Positions 8,431 to 16,974 of a stretch of DNA of 64,000 nt are shown here, piece by piece. The notes under the pieces are model-generated. The model did no database searches, was not told where the DNA came from, and was given only the letters and a program-made list of their open reading frames with translations. The stretch's first letter is position 1; each line of letters opens with the position of its first letter. The stretch is from VGRW01 sp031396695 (GTDB taxonomy: Bacteria; Myxococcota_A; UBA9160; SZUA-336): the NCBI GenBank assembly GCA_031396695.1, contig JANNLG010000016.1, positions 58,208 to 122,207 on the forward strand, given 5' to 3'. A program made the translations under genes and the position numbers.

Positions 8431-10066
8431 ACTCGCCCTTGAACTCGACGCCCATGATCACCTTGCCCTTGCCCTTCCATTCCTTCTCGCGCAGCCGGAA
8501 CTTCTGGATCTTGCCGGTCGCTGTCTTGGGCAGGTCGCCGAATTCGATCGCCTTCGGGCACTTGAACGCCGCGAGCAGCTCCTTCGTGAAGGCGATGATC
8601 TCGTCGGCGGTCGCCTTGGCGCCGGGCTTGAGCGTGACGAACGCCTTCGGAACCTCGCCCCACTTCTCGTGCGGCATCGACACGACCGCGCACTCGAGCA
8701 CCGCGGGGTGCTTCACGATCGTGTTCTCGACTTCGATCGTGGAGATGTTCTCGCCGCCCGAGATGATGATGTCCTTCGAGCGGTCGCGCAGCTCGATGTA
8801 GCCGTCCGGGTGCATCACGCCGACGTCGCCGGAATGGAACCAACCGCCGCTGAACGCCTTCGCGGTCGCCTCGGGGTCGTTGTAGTAGCCACGCATCAGG
8901 TTGTTTCCGCGCATCACCATCTCGCCCATGGTCTGCCCGTCGGCGGGAACGTCGGCCATCTGCTCGTCGACGACGCGCAGGTACACGGCGTGCGGGTACG
9001 GCACGCCCTGGCGCGACATCATCTTCGCGCGGGCGGAGGTTTCGAGCTTCTCCCAACCGTCCTGGATCTCGCAGATCACGTGCGGACCGTAGGTCTCGGT
9101 GAGCCCGTACAGGTGGGTGATCTTCACGCCGAGCTTCTCCATCTGCTCGAGTAGCGTCGGCGACGGCGGCGCGCCGCCCGTGCAGGTGTGGATCGGCGGA
9201 TCGAAGTGCTTGCCCTGCGCGGCCGGGTCACTCGCCAGCATCAAGAGCACCGTCGGCGCGCCGTTCAGGTGCGTGATGCCTTCCTCGTCGATCAGGCGGA
9301 ACAGCTCGGGCGGATCGACCTTGCGCAGGCAGATGTGCTTGCCCGACGCGCCGGTGAAGGCCCACGGCATGCACCAACCGTTGCAGTGGAACATGGGCAC
9401 CGTCCAGACCAGCGTCGAGCTCTTGCCGAGACCGAGTACACCGATTTGGTTCACCGCGTTCAGGTACGCGCCGCGGTGCGTGAACATCACGCCCTTGGGC
9501 ATGCCGGTCGTGCCCGAGGTGTAGTTGATCGAGATCACGTCCTCTTCGTCCTGCACGGTGTTCTCGATCGGCAGCACCGGCGCGCCGGCGGCGAACGTGT
9601 GCCAGGCGAGCTTGCCGGGGCGTGCGGCGACGAAGCCGTCGGGAATCTCGATCACCTGCTGCAGCGCCCGGCGTTCGGGCAGGATCGCATCGAGCGGCGG
9701 CGCCAGCTCCGGATCGACCAAGAGCAGCTTCGCGCCGCAGTGATCGAGGATGTACGCGATCTCCGCCGCGGCCAGGCGCGTGTTGATCGAGACCAGCGGC
9801 GCGCCGAGCAGCGGCATCGCGAAGTGCGCGACCAGATGTGCGGGCGTGTTCGGCGCGAGCACGGCCACGCGATCGCCGTGGCCTACACCGGCGCGGCGCA
9901 GCGCCCCCGCCATGCGTCCGACCTCTTCCGCGAACTGTGCGTAGCTCCAGCGCAGCTTGCCGTGCACCACCGCTTCTCGGTTCGGAAACACGCGCGCGGT
10001 GCGCATCAGCATGACCAACGGCGTGAGAGGATCCGTCCATACGTTCGCGTGTGGCTTGGCCGACAT
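8429..10066 (-). CDS. Acyl-CoA synthetase (AMP-forming, class I adenylate-forming)
   Basis: 545 residues. The AMP-binding signature INYTSGTTGMPKGVMFTHRG, the GLTETYG motif, the hinge SGDVGVMHPDGYIELRDRSKD and the C-terminal catalytic lysine region KTATGKIQKFRLR are all present. The family activates a carboxylic acid to an acyl-AMP and then an acyl-CoA thioester. The overall sequence looks like the medium/long-chain or methylmercaptopropionate-type ligases; chain preference is not readable. GGGAGAAACG precedes the ATG. It lies downstream of the isocitrate-lyase-like gene, possibly in one operon. Confidence 0.92.
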   Translation of the reverse strand: MSAKPHANVWTDPLTPLVMLMRTARVFPNREAVVHGKLRWSYAQFAEEVGRMAGALRRAGVGHGDRVAVLAPNTPAHLVAHFAMPLLGAPLVSINTRLAAAEIAYILDHCGAKLLLVDPELAPPLDAILPERRALQQVIEIPDGFVAARPGKLAWHTFAAGAPVLPIENTVQDEEDVISINYTSGTTGMPKGVMFTHRGAYLNAVNQIGVLGLGKSSTLVWTVPMFHCNGWCMPWAFTGASGKHICLRKVDPPELFRLIDEEGITHLNGAPTVLLMLASDPAAQGKHFDPPIHTCTGGAPPSPTLLEQMEKLGVKITHLYGLTETYGPHVICEIQDGWEKLETSARAKMMSRQGVPYPHAVYLRVVDEQMADVPADGQTMGEMVMRGNNLMRGYYNDPEATAKAFSGGWFHSGDVGVMHPDGYIELRDRSKDIIISGGENISTIEVENTIVKHPAVLECAVVSMPHEKWGEVPKAFVTLKPGAKATADEIIAFTKELLAAFKCPKAIEFGDLPKTATGKIQKFRLREKEWKGKGKVIMGVEFKGE

Positions 10067-10082
10067 CGTTTCTCCCTTCGCC

Positions 10083-10901
10083 TCAGGCTTTGAAGCGCTC
10101 GGCGGCTTCGTAGCGGGCTTCGAGCCCGACCAGTGCCGTGAATTCGTCGAAGCCCAGCTTGCTGCGCGTCTCGTCGGGCGCGACGCCCGTCTTCAAAAGC
10201 TCCGCGAACGCGCGCTCGAGCGCGCGCGACGCCGACAGCAGCCCGGTGAGCGGATAGACCACGTACTCGAAGCCGAGCTCGGCCAGCTCCGAGGCGCCGA
10301 GGATCGGCGTCTTGCCGCCCTCGACCATGTTCGCCATCAGCGGACCCGGAACCTCGCGACCGATGCGCACGAGCTCCTCGCGCGACAGCGGCGCCTCGAC
10401 GAAGATCCAATCCGCGCCCGCCTCGCGGTACAGGCGCCCGCGCCGGATCGCTTCGTCGAGTCCGAGCGGAGCGCGCGCGTCGGTGCGACCCAAGATCGTG
10501 AACGAGGCGCTGCCGCGCGCCTCGACCGCGGCGCGGATCTTCTGCACGTGCTCCTCGGCGGGAATCACTTCCTTGCCGCGCATGTGCCCGCAGCGCTTGG
10601 GCCAGACCTGGTCTTCGAGCAGCATCCCCGCGGCTCCGATCGCGATCAGCTCGCGCACCACGCGCTGCACGTTCAGCGGTCCGCCGTGGCCCGTGTCGCC
10701 GTCGACGATCACCGGAACGCGCACGGCGCGCACGATGTTTCGCGCGGTCGCGAGCATTTCCGTCTGCGTGAGCAGGCCGAAGTCCGGCTCGCCGAGCTGC
10801 GTGCCGGCGACGGCGAAGCCCGACACGAACAAGAGCTCGAAGCCGGCGCGCTCCGCGAGCTTCGCCGAGAGCGCGTCCCATACACCGACCGAGAGCGTCA
10901 C
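10083..10901 (-). CDS. Isocitrate lyase / PEP mutase family protein
   Basis: 272 residues from a GTG at 10901 that overlaps the PrpD-family stop by 4 bases (GTGA), with GAGGG upstream. Family motifs: DGDTGHGG (67-74, metal and substrate binding), EDQVWPKRCGH (96-106) and LGRTDA. The KRCGH loop with catalytic Cys105 is the lyase form (isocitrate or 2-methylisocitrate lyase type) rather than a PEP mutase. Pairing with a PrpD-like gene suggests cleavage of a methylisocitrate-like tricarboxylate, which is inference. The frame continues upstream as an antisense artefact and should not be extended. Confidence 0.88.
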   Translation of the reverse strand: MTLSVGVWDALSAKLAERAGFELLFVSGFAVAGTQLGEPDFGLLTQTEMLATARNIVRAVRVPVIVDGDTGHGGPLNVQRVVRELIAIGAAGMLLEDQVWPKRCGHMRGKEVIPAEEHVQKIRAAVEARGSASFTILGRTDARAPLGLDEAIRRGRLYREAGADWIFVEAPLSREELVRIGREVPGPLMANMVEGGKTPILGASELAELGFEYVVYPLTGLLSASRALERAFAELLKTGVAPDETRSKLGFDEFTALVGLEARYEAAERFKA

Positions 10902-12226
10902 GAAAGCCCTCGGGCCAGCTCGCGCACGTCGGCGTGCTTCTCGAGCGAGTCGATCGCTTCGATGAGCGCACGCGCGCGCGCGGCGCCGAGCGCGGGCTCG
11001 AGACAGAGCTGCGCCTTCGCCACGCGCTGCTCGTGGCTGAGCGGGTTCTGCGGGTTGCCACGCGCGATGCGCACCGTCTCTCGCGCGCGCGTGCCGTCCG
11101 CGAACACGAGCTCGACCTGCTCGTCGGCCGAGCGCGATTCGCGCACCGCCACGCGCCGCAGCAGCGCCTGCACATCGTCCGAGCTCGCGCGCGCGTCGGC
11201 GAAGGCGCCGAGCCCGGGCCAGCCGTCGAGCCAGGCGATCGCGACACAATATTGGAGCGAGAACTTCCCCTCGAGGCCCGTGCTCGGCTCGTCGTAGATC
11301 AGGATCTTCAGCCCGAGCCGATCGCTCGCGCACTCGATCGCACGCAGCTCGCGGCCCGCGTGCTTCTCGCGCAAGCAGAGCACCGCGTCGATCGCGCGGT
11401 GCGTGAAACGGCACGACGGATAGGGCTTCAACTCCACGCCCGGCCGCTCGAGCGCGAAGCCGTCGTCGAGATCTGGCAGCGCGAACGGCACCGCGCCGCC
11501 GTACAGATCCGCGAGACCCATCTTCATCTCGAGGCCGTCCTCGCGCGCGGTCAGGCCGCGCTTCGCCAGCTCGGCGGCTTCGAGCCCGGCGCGCGCGGCC
11601 AGTCCCGCGTGCAGCGGCTTGGCGTCGGTGCCGAAATTCGCGCGCGTGCCGGACGCACGCGAGACCGCGATCCCGAAGGCTCGGCGCAAGCCCGCTTCGT
11701 CGAGCCCGAGCAGCACGGCCGACGCCGCCGTGGCGCCGAACACGCCCATCGTCGAGGTCGCGTGCCAGCCGCGCTCGTAGTGCGGCGTGCCGAGCGCCTG
11801 ACCGAGCCGCGCCTCGACCTCGAAGCCGACCACGTACGCGCGCAGGAGCTGCTCGCCCGTGGCGCCCACCGTCTCGGCGCACGCGAACGCCGCGGGCAAG
11901 AGCGGCACGGTCGGGTGGCCGTTCATCGCCCACGACACGTCGTCGAAGTCGAGCGCGTGTGCGGCCGTGCCGTTCACGAGCGCGGCGAGCGCAGGCGACA
12001 CGCGCTCGCCGGTCCCCCACAGCGTCGCGCGCGGGTGCGATCCCTGCTCGAGCGCGAAGCCACGCAGCTCTCGCGTCACGCGCTCGTCGCGGCCCGCCAC
12101 CGCGCAGGCCAGACCGTCCAGGATCGCCGCGCGCGCACTCGCGCGCACCGTTTCGGGGACGCGATCGAGCGACAGCCCGAGCGCAAATCGCGCCAGCCGC
12201 GCGGTCTCGCTCGTCGGCTCGCTCAT
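10898..12226 (-). CDS. MmgE/PrpD family dehydratase-like protein
   Basis: 442 residues. The N-terminal ARAAILDGLACAVAGRDERVTREL and NGTAAHALDFDDVSW segments are MmgE/PrpD signatures; the family includes 2-methylcitrate dehydratase, cis-aconitate decarboxylase and itaconate-related enzymes. GGAAGGGA sits before the ATG. It is translationally coupled to the lyase that follows, and together they resemble two steps of a methylcitrate-type route, but no PrpC citrate synthase is in the window, so the substrate remains open. Confidence 0.88.
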   Translation of the reverse strand: MSEPTSETARLARFALGLSLDRVPETVRASARAAILDGLACAVAGRDERVTRELRGFALEQGSHPRATLWGTGERVSPALAALVNGTAAHALDFDDVSWAMNGHPTVPLLPAAFACAETVGATGEQLLRAYVVGFEVEARLGQALGTPHYERGWHATSTMGVFGATAASAVLLGLDEAGLRRAFGIAVSRASGTRANFGTDAKPLHAGLAARAGLEAAELAKRGLTAREDGLEMKMGLADLYGGAVPFALPDLDDGFALERPGVELKPYPSCRFTHRAIDAVLCLREKHAGRELRAIECASDRLGLKILIYDEPSTGLEGKFSLQYCVAIAWLDGWPGLGAFADARASSDDVQALLRRVAVRESRSADEQVELVFADGTRARETVRIARGNPQNPLSHEQRVAKAQLCLEPALGAARARALIEAIDSLEKHADVRELARGLS

Positions 12227-12298
12227 CGGGTCCCTTCCGTCGCCATGCCGCGCAGTTGACCGCGAGGCGACGCGGGGGTCAAGTATGCGTTCCGACGC

Positions 12299-12964
12299 CT
12301 ACTTGCGCAGGATCGTCGGCGCGATCTCGCGCGGGTGTTCGAGCAGGAATTCCGCGCCCGCCGCAATCAGCTCCTCGCGCCCGCGCAGCCCCCAGCCGCA
12401 GCCGATCGTGCGCGCGCCGGCCGCGAGGCCTGTTTCTACGTCGATCGCGCTGTCGCCGACCATCCAGACATCGGCATCTCGGCTGCCGAGCCGCTCGAGC
12501 ACGTGCACGAGCACGGCCGGGTCGGGCTTGCGGATCGAGAGCGTGTCGCCGCCCAGCACCGCGCCGAACACCGACTTCAGCCCGAGGCCGTCGATGATCC
12601 GATGCAGGAAGCGCGCGGGCTTGTTCGAAAGCACAGCCAGCGTTTCGCCCGAAAGCGCTTCCAGGCATTGCCCCATGCCCGGGTATAGATCGGTGGTGTC
12701 GAGACAGCAGCGGTCGTAGTGCGAGCGAAAACGCTCGTAGTGCGACTCGAGTCGCTCGGGCGCGCGCTCTTGCTCGGGCAGCGCGTTCGCGAGCAGCTTG
12801 AGCGCGCCGTCTCCGATCCAGGCTTTCACCTGGGGTCCCTCGACCGGCGCGAGACCCGCGTCTGCGAGCGTGCGATTGAGCGCCGCCGCAAGATCGCGCC
12901 AGGTGTCGGCGAGCGTGCCGTCGAAGTCGAAGATCACGACGCGGCCGGACCGGGAATGCCCCAT
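12299..12964 (-). CDS. HAD-family phosphatase, phosphoglycolate phosphatase-like
   Basis: 221 residues from ATG 12964 (M-G-H-S-R-S-G). The frame is open further upstream but that part overlaps the adenylate cyclase gene in antisense and is not real. HAD motifs: VVIFDFDGTLADTW with nucleophile Asp13 and acid Asp15, LSNKP (motif II), RKPDP (Lys, motif III) and MVGDSAIDVETG (motif IV). The helical cap after motif I and overall size match Gph-type enzymes. Transcription may start at the ATG: TAGTCT ends 7 bases upstream. Confidence 0.87.
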   Translation of the reverse strand: MGHSRSGRVVIFDFDGTLADTWRDLAAALNRTLADAGLAPVEGPQVKAWIGDGALKLLANALPEQERAPERLESHYERFRSHYDRCCLDTTDLYPGMGQCLEALSGETLAVLSNKPARFLHRIIDGLGLKSVFGAVLGGDTLSIRKPDPAVLVHVLERLGSRDADVWMVGDSAIDVETGLAAGARTIGCGWGLRGREELIAAGAEFLLEHPREIAPTILRK

Positions 12965-12971
12965 CGGGCAC

Positions 12972-12977
12972 AGACTA
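12972..12977 (-). promoter_or_regulatory. -10-like TAGTCT before the HAD phosphatase
   Basis: TAGTCT on the minus strand ends 7 bases before the ATG at 12964, the spacing expected for a leaderless message. Confidence 0.35.
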
Positions 12978-13073
12978 GGGCTAGCCCGCTTTGCGCGCGA
13001 GATCCTCGGTGGTAGCCTCAGCAAACTCCGGGTTTGAGGCCAAGGCTTTGTACGGAAAGGGAATTTCCCGCCA

Positions 13074-14411
13074 GTGATCTTCCCGCTGCGATTCAAGCTC
13101 GCGATCCTGTCGAGCGTCCTCCTGGTCGGCGCGATCGGCACCATCTCGCTCGTGGTGCTGGAGCGCAGCGCGCAGGCGCTGGCCGACGAGGCCGGCAAGC
13201 GCGCGATCGTCCTGGCCGAGCAGCTCGCCCGCAACGCGCGCGAGCCGCTCCTGCTCGAGGACGACCTGACGCTCTCGCAGCTGCTCGAGACGGTCTCGGA
13301 GGAGTCCGAGGTCACCGTCACGCGCGTGCTCGACAAGAGCGGGCGCGTGATCGCCTCGTCGCGTCCCGACGACGTGGCGCAGCGCGACCGCCTGACCACC
13401 GATCAGGAGCTCGCCACGCGGCCGAGCGGAGGCGTGCTGGTGGTGGCCGCGCGCATGACGTACCGCGAGCTCGACATCGGCGAGGCGCAGGTCGCGCTCG
13501 ACGTCGATGCCGTCACGGGCCGTGTGATCCGAGCAGCGCGCCGCCAGGTCCTGGTCGCGGCCGGCATCCTGCTCGCGATCGGTCTCGCGATCGCGTTCGT
13601 CGTGTCCGGAATCCTGTCCCGCCCGCTGCGCCAGCTGCGCCTGGCGGTGAACGCGCTCGCCGCGGGCGACTTGTCGGCGCGCGTGCAGCCCACCTCGCGC
13701 GACGAGATCGGCGTGCTCGCGCGCGCCTTCAACGAGATGAGCGAGAGCCTGGGCGAGAAGCGCCGCATCGAGACGGCGTTCCGCCGCTACGTCTCCGACC
13801 ACGTGCTGCGCGAGGTGATCGACTCGCCCGAATCGATCCACCTGAAGGGCGAGCTGCGCGAGGTCTCGGTGATCTACCTCGACATCCGCAAGTTCACGCG
13901 GCTGACCGGCACGATCGGACCGGAACGGACGGTCGCGTTCCTGAACGAGTGCTTCGATCTGATCACGGGGCGGCTGCTCGAGCACGGCGCCACGGTCGAC
14001 AAGTACATCGGCGACGCGATCCTCGCCTACCTCGGCGCGCCGATCGAGACCGATGATCACGCGCAGCGCGCGGTCGCCGCAGCGATCGCGGTGCAACGCG
14101 CGATCCACGAGCGGAACCGCCGCTGCGAGGCCACCGGCCAGCCGTTCGTGCGGCTCGAAGTCGGCATCGGCATCGAGACCGGCCCCGTGGTCGTAGGCAA
14201 CATCGGTTCGGAGCTGAAGATGGACTACACCGCGATCGGCGAGCCCGTGAACGTCGCGAACCGGCTGCAGTCGCTCGCGGGCCCTGGCCAGATCAAGATC
14301 ACCGGCGAGGTGCGCGACCGCATTGGCGAGCTGGTCGACGTGAAGGCCGAAGGTACGCGCATGCTCGAGGGGGTCGATCACCCCATCGAGGTCTACGAAG
14401 TCCTCTACTAG
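13074..14411 (+). CDS. Membrane class III adenylate cyclase with HAMP domain
   Basis: 445 residues, GTG start. Two membrane segments (about 7-29 and 158-181) flank a periplasmic sensor of some 125 residues, then a HAMP linker (about 180-235) and the cyclase domain (about 262-445). All key residues are visible: metal ligands Asp270 (YLDIRKFT) and Asp314 (YIGDAILAYLGAP), adenine-selecting Lys310 and Asp384 (KMDYTAIGEP), and transition-state Asn393 and Arg397 (VNVANRL). It should make cAMP in response to an external signal. A TAGCCT at 13013-13018 is a possible -10. The lipoprotein gene starting 70 bases downstream seems to have its own promoter. Confidence 0.93.
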   Translation: MIFPLRFKLAILSSVLLVGAIGTISLVVLERSAQALADEAGKRAIVLAEQLARNAREPLLLEDDLTLSQLLETVSEESEVTVTRVLDKSGRVIASSRPDDVAQRDRLTTDQELATRPSGGVLVVAARMTYRELDIGEAQVALDVDAVTGRVIRAARRQVLVAAGILLAIGLAIAFVVSGILSRPLRQLRLAVNALAAGDLSARVQPTSRDEIGVLARAFNEMSESLGEKRRIETAFRRYVSDHVLREVIDSPESIHLKGELREVSVIYLDIRKFTRLTGTIGPERTVAFLNECFDLITGRLLEHGATVDKYIGDAILAYLGAPIETDDHAQRAVAAAIAVQRAIHERNRRCEATGQPFVRLEVGIGIETGPVVVGNIGSELKMDYTAIGEPVNVANRLQSLAGPGQIKITGEVRDRIGELVDVKAEGTRMLEGVDHPIEVYEVLY

Positions 14412-14467
14412 GAACGGCTCGAGCCCATGGTCCCGCGCCGGCGAGTAGAGGGACGCGCGGCTTCGGG

Positions 14468-14473
14468 TAACAT
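14468..14473 (+). promoter_or_regulatory. -10-like TAACAT before the TPR lipoprotein
   Basis: GGGTAACATC: TAACAT ends 7 bases before the GTG at 14481. This supports both the chosen start and a leaderless transcript. Confidence 0.4.
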
Positions 14474-14480
14474 CCGCGCA

Positions 14481-15575
14481 GTGCGGCGGATTGGAATTGC
14501 GCTCGGTTGCGCGCTGCTTGCAACGCTTTCGGGCTGCGCGAGTCCGTACGAGCATGGCGATCGCTTGTACAGTCAGGGCGATGTAGCCGGCGCACTCGCG
14601 GCGTGGCGCGAGATCCCGCCGAAGAGTGGCGAGTACGCGCGCGCGCACGCGCGGCTCGAAACGGTGGAAGCCGAGCTCGCGAGCTCGCTCGCGCGCTACG
14701 AGAAGCGCGCGGAGTTCTTCGAGGACGAAGGACGCCTGTCCGAGGCGGTGCTGTACTACCGGCTCGCGCTGAAGCTCGATCCCGACCGGCCGCAGACGCT
14801 CGCGCGCACGCAGTCGCTGTACCGCGAGCTGCGCGCGAAGGAAGCGGACGAGCGTGAGCGGCTCGCGGCGGCGCTCGCGGCGGGCAGCCTGCGCGAGGCG
14901 AACCAGAGCGCCGAGCACCTGCAGCGGCTCGACCCGTTCGATCCCGCGATCCAGATCGAGCTGCGTCAGGTGCGCGCGGAGACCGGCGCTCAGGTGCTGC
15001 GATTTCTCGAGGACGGCAAGCGCGCGTATGCACTCGGCGATCGCACGGGCGCGCGCACCGCGTTCGAGCACGTGCTCGAGCTCGACGGCGAGAACGAGGC
15101 CGCGCTCGGCTACCTGTCGTACCTGAAGCGTTACGACGAGGGCGTCGCGGCGCAGACGCTGCAGCCGCAGCCGAGCGACCGCCGCCCCGCGCGCGTCGCC
15201 GCGGTGCTGCCGCCGCCTTCGGTGTCGTCGGAGGAGATCCTCGCCGAGGGACGCTACCGATCCGGCCGGTCCGCCGAAGCCGCGGGCGACCCGTACCGCG
15301 CGATCCGCGACTTCCAGGAGGCGCTGCGCATCGACCCGAAGCACGCGCCCGCGCGGCGCAGACTCACGGAGCTGCGCGCGGAGCTCGCACCGCGCGTGCC
15401 CGGGCTCTACGAACAGGGCAAGCGCTACTTCCAGGACGAGGATCTCGAGAAGGCGCTCGTGGTATGGCGCAACGCGCTCCTGATCGCGCCCGACGACCAG
15501 CGCACCAGGGAAAACGTCGATCGCGCGGAGCGCATCCTGTCGCGGCTCGAGGAGATCCAGACCCGTGGCCCGTGA
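14481..15575 (+). CDS. TPR-repeat lipoprotein
   Basis: 364 residues from GTG 14481, chosen over the in-frame ATG at 14427 because it places a lipoprotein signal at the N-terminus (RRIGIALGCALLATLSGC, lipid Cys19) and lies 7 bases after a -10-like element. The mature part has at least four tetratricopeptide-like helical pairs, such as GRLSEAVLYYRLALKLDPD and GDPYRAIRDFQEALRIDPKH, with a Pro/Ser linker near residues 235-255. TPR lipoproteins scaffold envelope complexes. The FnIII lipoprotein gene overlaps its 3' end by 11 bases, so the two products probably act together. Confidence 0.82.
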   Translation: MRRIGIALGCALLATLSGCASPYEHGDRLYSQGDVAGALAAWREIPPKSGEYARAHARLETVEAELASSLARYEKRAEFFEDEGRLSEAVLYYRLALKLDPDRPQTLARTQSLYRELRAKEADERERLAAALAAGSLREANQSAEHLQRLDPFDPAIQIELRQVRAETGAQVLRFLEDGKRAYALGDRTGARTAFEHVLELDGENEAALGYLSYLKRYDEGVAAQTLQPQPSDRRPARVAAVLPPPSVSSEEILAEGRYRSGRSAEAAGDPYRAIRDFQEALRIDPKHAPARRRLTELRAELAPRVPGLYEQGKRYFQDEDLEKALVVWRNALLIAPDDQRTRENVDRAERILSRLEEIQTRGP

Positions 15576-16845
15576 TCCCCGCGCGCTCGCGCTACTGCTC
15601 GTCGCCATCTGCGCGCTCGCCTGCGCGAGCACCACCGACCGGATCGCGGAGCGTCTCTTCGCGCGCGATCAGCCGCTGGTCTTCGATCGCGGCTCGCGCC
15701 TGCTTCCGCCCGAGGGACTGCGCGTGACTTCGAACCAGGATCGACAGGTCGCGCTCGCCTGGGATCCCGTGCTGGTCGGCGATGTCGCGGGCTACACGAT
15801 CCTGCGCGCGAAGGGCAGCGGCGAGGAGCCGTACGCGCGCGTCGGCATCACCAAGTCGCGCTTCGGCACCGTCTTCACCGACACGGGCGCAAGCGCGGGG
15901 GCGCTGGGCGACGGCCAGACCTACACGTACCGCGTGCACCCGTACGACACCAAAGGGCGTATCTCGCGCAGCCACGCCGCGCTGCTCGCGACCACGGAGC
16001 CCAAGCCGGACGTGCCGGACGGACTGCAGGTGTACTCGAACCTGCCGCGCAGCGCCGTGCTCTCATGGAGGCCGAGCGACGCGACGGCGGTCTCGGGCTA
16101 CGCGATCTACCGGAGCCCCACGATGGCCGGCCCCTGGGAGCGCGTGACCTTCGTCGACGGACGACTCAATACGGTGTACGAGGACACGGTACCCGGCGAC
16201 CTGCGCGTGATGTACTACCGGATCGCCGCGGTGAATCGCTTCGGCGGCGAGAGCGAGCCGACCGAGCAACCGATCCGCGCGGTGACGAAGGCCGAGCCGC
16301 TGCCGCCGATCGGTCTCGAGGCGAGCGCGGCGAGCCTGGGCCGCGCGGATCTGCGCTGGGCGCCGAACGTGGAGCCGGACTTGGCGAGCTACGAGGTCTG
16401 GCGCGCGCTGGCCAACGGCGCGGGCTACGGCGAAGAGCTGCAGATCGCGGAGGTTCCGGCCGGAACCACGGAGCTCGTCGACGACGCGCTCGGCTGCGGC
16501 GAGAGCGCGCGCTATCGCCTGCGCGCGACCGACGCCGACGCGCTCGTGAGCCTGCCGTCCGAGCCGCTCGAGGTGCAGGGTGCCAACGCCGGGCTCTCGA
16601 TCGAGCGCCGGGACGGCGCGCTGGTCGTGTCCTGGGATCCGGCGCGCGCCGGCGACTGGACGGGCGCGCGCGTGGCCGAGGTACGCAGCGCGCTGCCGGA
16701 TCGGGAGCTCGCGATCGTGTCAGCGGGGAACGAAGTGGTGCTCCCCGATCTCGGCGCGGGGACGGAGATTCGGGTCACGTTCTTGCGCACCGAGGCCGGT
16801 ACCGCGCTGTCCGAGGCCGCTCCCTGTCGGCTTGTCGTCCCCTGA
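15565..16845 (+). CDS. Fibronectin type III-repeat lipoprotein
   Basis: 426 residues, GTG start overlapping the TPR gene. Lipobox LALAC-type (ALLLVAICALAC, lipid Cys20). The mature part holds about three FnIII domains (approx. 48-140, 142-235, 240-335), seen from repeats such as VALAWDPVLVGDVAGYTILR, AVLSWRPSDATAVSGYAIYR and ADLRWAPNVEPDLASYEVWR, plus a weaker C-terminal domain. FnIII arrays in bacterial envelopes act as spacers or bind carbohydrate or protein. Anchored in the same membrane as its TPR neighbour by inference. Confidence 0.85.
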   Translation: MARDPRALALLLVAICALACASTTDRIAERLFARDQPLVFDRGSRLLPPEGLRVTSNQDRQVALAWDPVLVGDVAGYTILRAKGSGEEPYARVGITKSRFGTVFTDTGASAGALGDGQTYTYRVHPYDTKGRISRSHAALLATTEPKPDVPDGLQVYSNLPRSAVLSWRPSDATAVSGYAIYRSPTMAGPWERVTFVDGRLNTVYEDTVPGDLRVMYYRIAAVNRFGGESEPTEQPIRAVTKAEPLPPIGLEASAASLGRADLRWAPNVEPDLASYEVWRALANGAGYGEELQIAEVPAGTTELVDDALGCGESARYRLRATDADALVSLPSEPLEVQGANAGLSIERRDGALVVSWDPARAGDWTGARVAEVRSALPDRELAIVSAGNEVVLPDLGAGTEIRVTFLRTEAGTALSEAAPCRLVVP

Positions 16846-16870
16846 TTTATCCGTAGACTGAGCCACCCAT

Positions 16871-16946
16871 TCCCCGATAGCTCAGTTGGTAGAGCGGGTG
16901 GCTGTTAACCACTAGGTCGGCGGTTCAAGTCCGTCTCGGGGAGCCA
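16871..16946 (+). tRNA. tRNA-Asn (anticodon GTT)
   Basis: A 76-base cloverleaf: acceptor arms TCCCCGA and TCGGGGA pair perfectly, D arm GCTCAGTTGGTAGAGC, anticodon GTT at 16904-16906 (position 34-36) in the loop CTGTTAA, T arm GGTTCAAGTCC, discriminator G and encoded CCA. No integrase or duplicated 3' end is nearby. Confidence 0.97.
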
Positions 16947-16974
16947 TTTCCGAACCCGTCGCCGCTCGAGCAGG

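Noticed and set aside
12981..15635. Long minus-strand frame opposite the adenylate cyclase and TPR genes
   Set aside because: Antisense shadow; the plus-strand genes have complete catalytic residues and a lipobox.
16871..16946. tRNA-Asn as an attachment site of a genomic island
   Set aside because: No integrase, no repeated tRNA 3' end and no change of base composition downstream.
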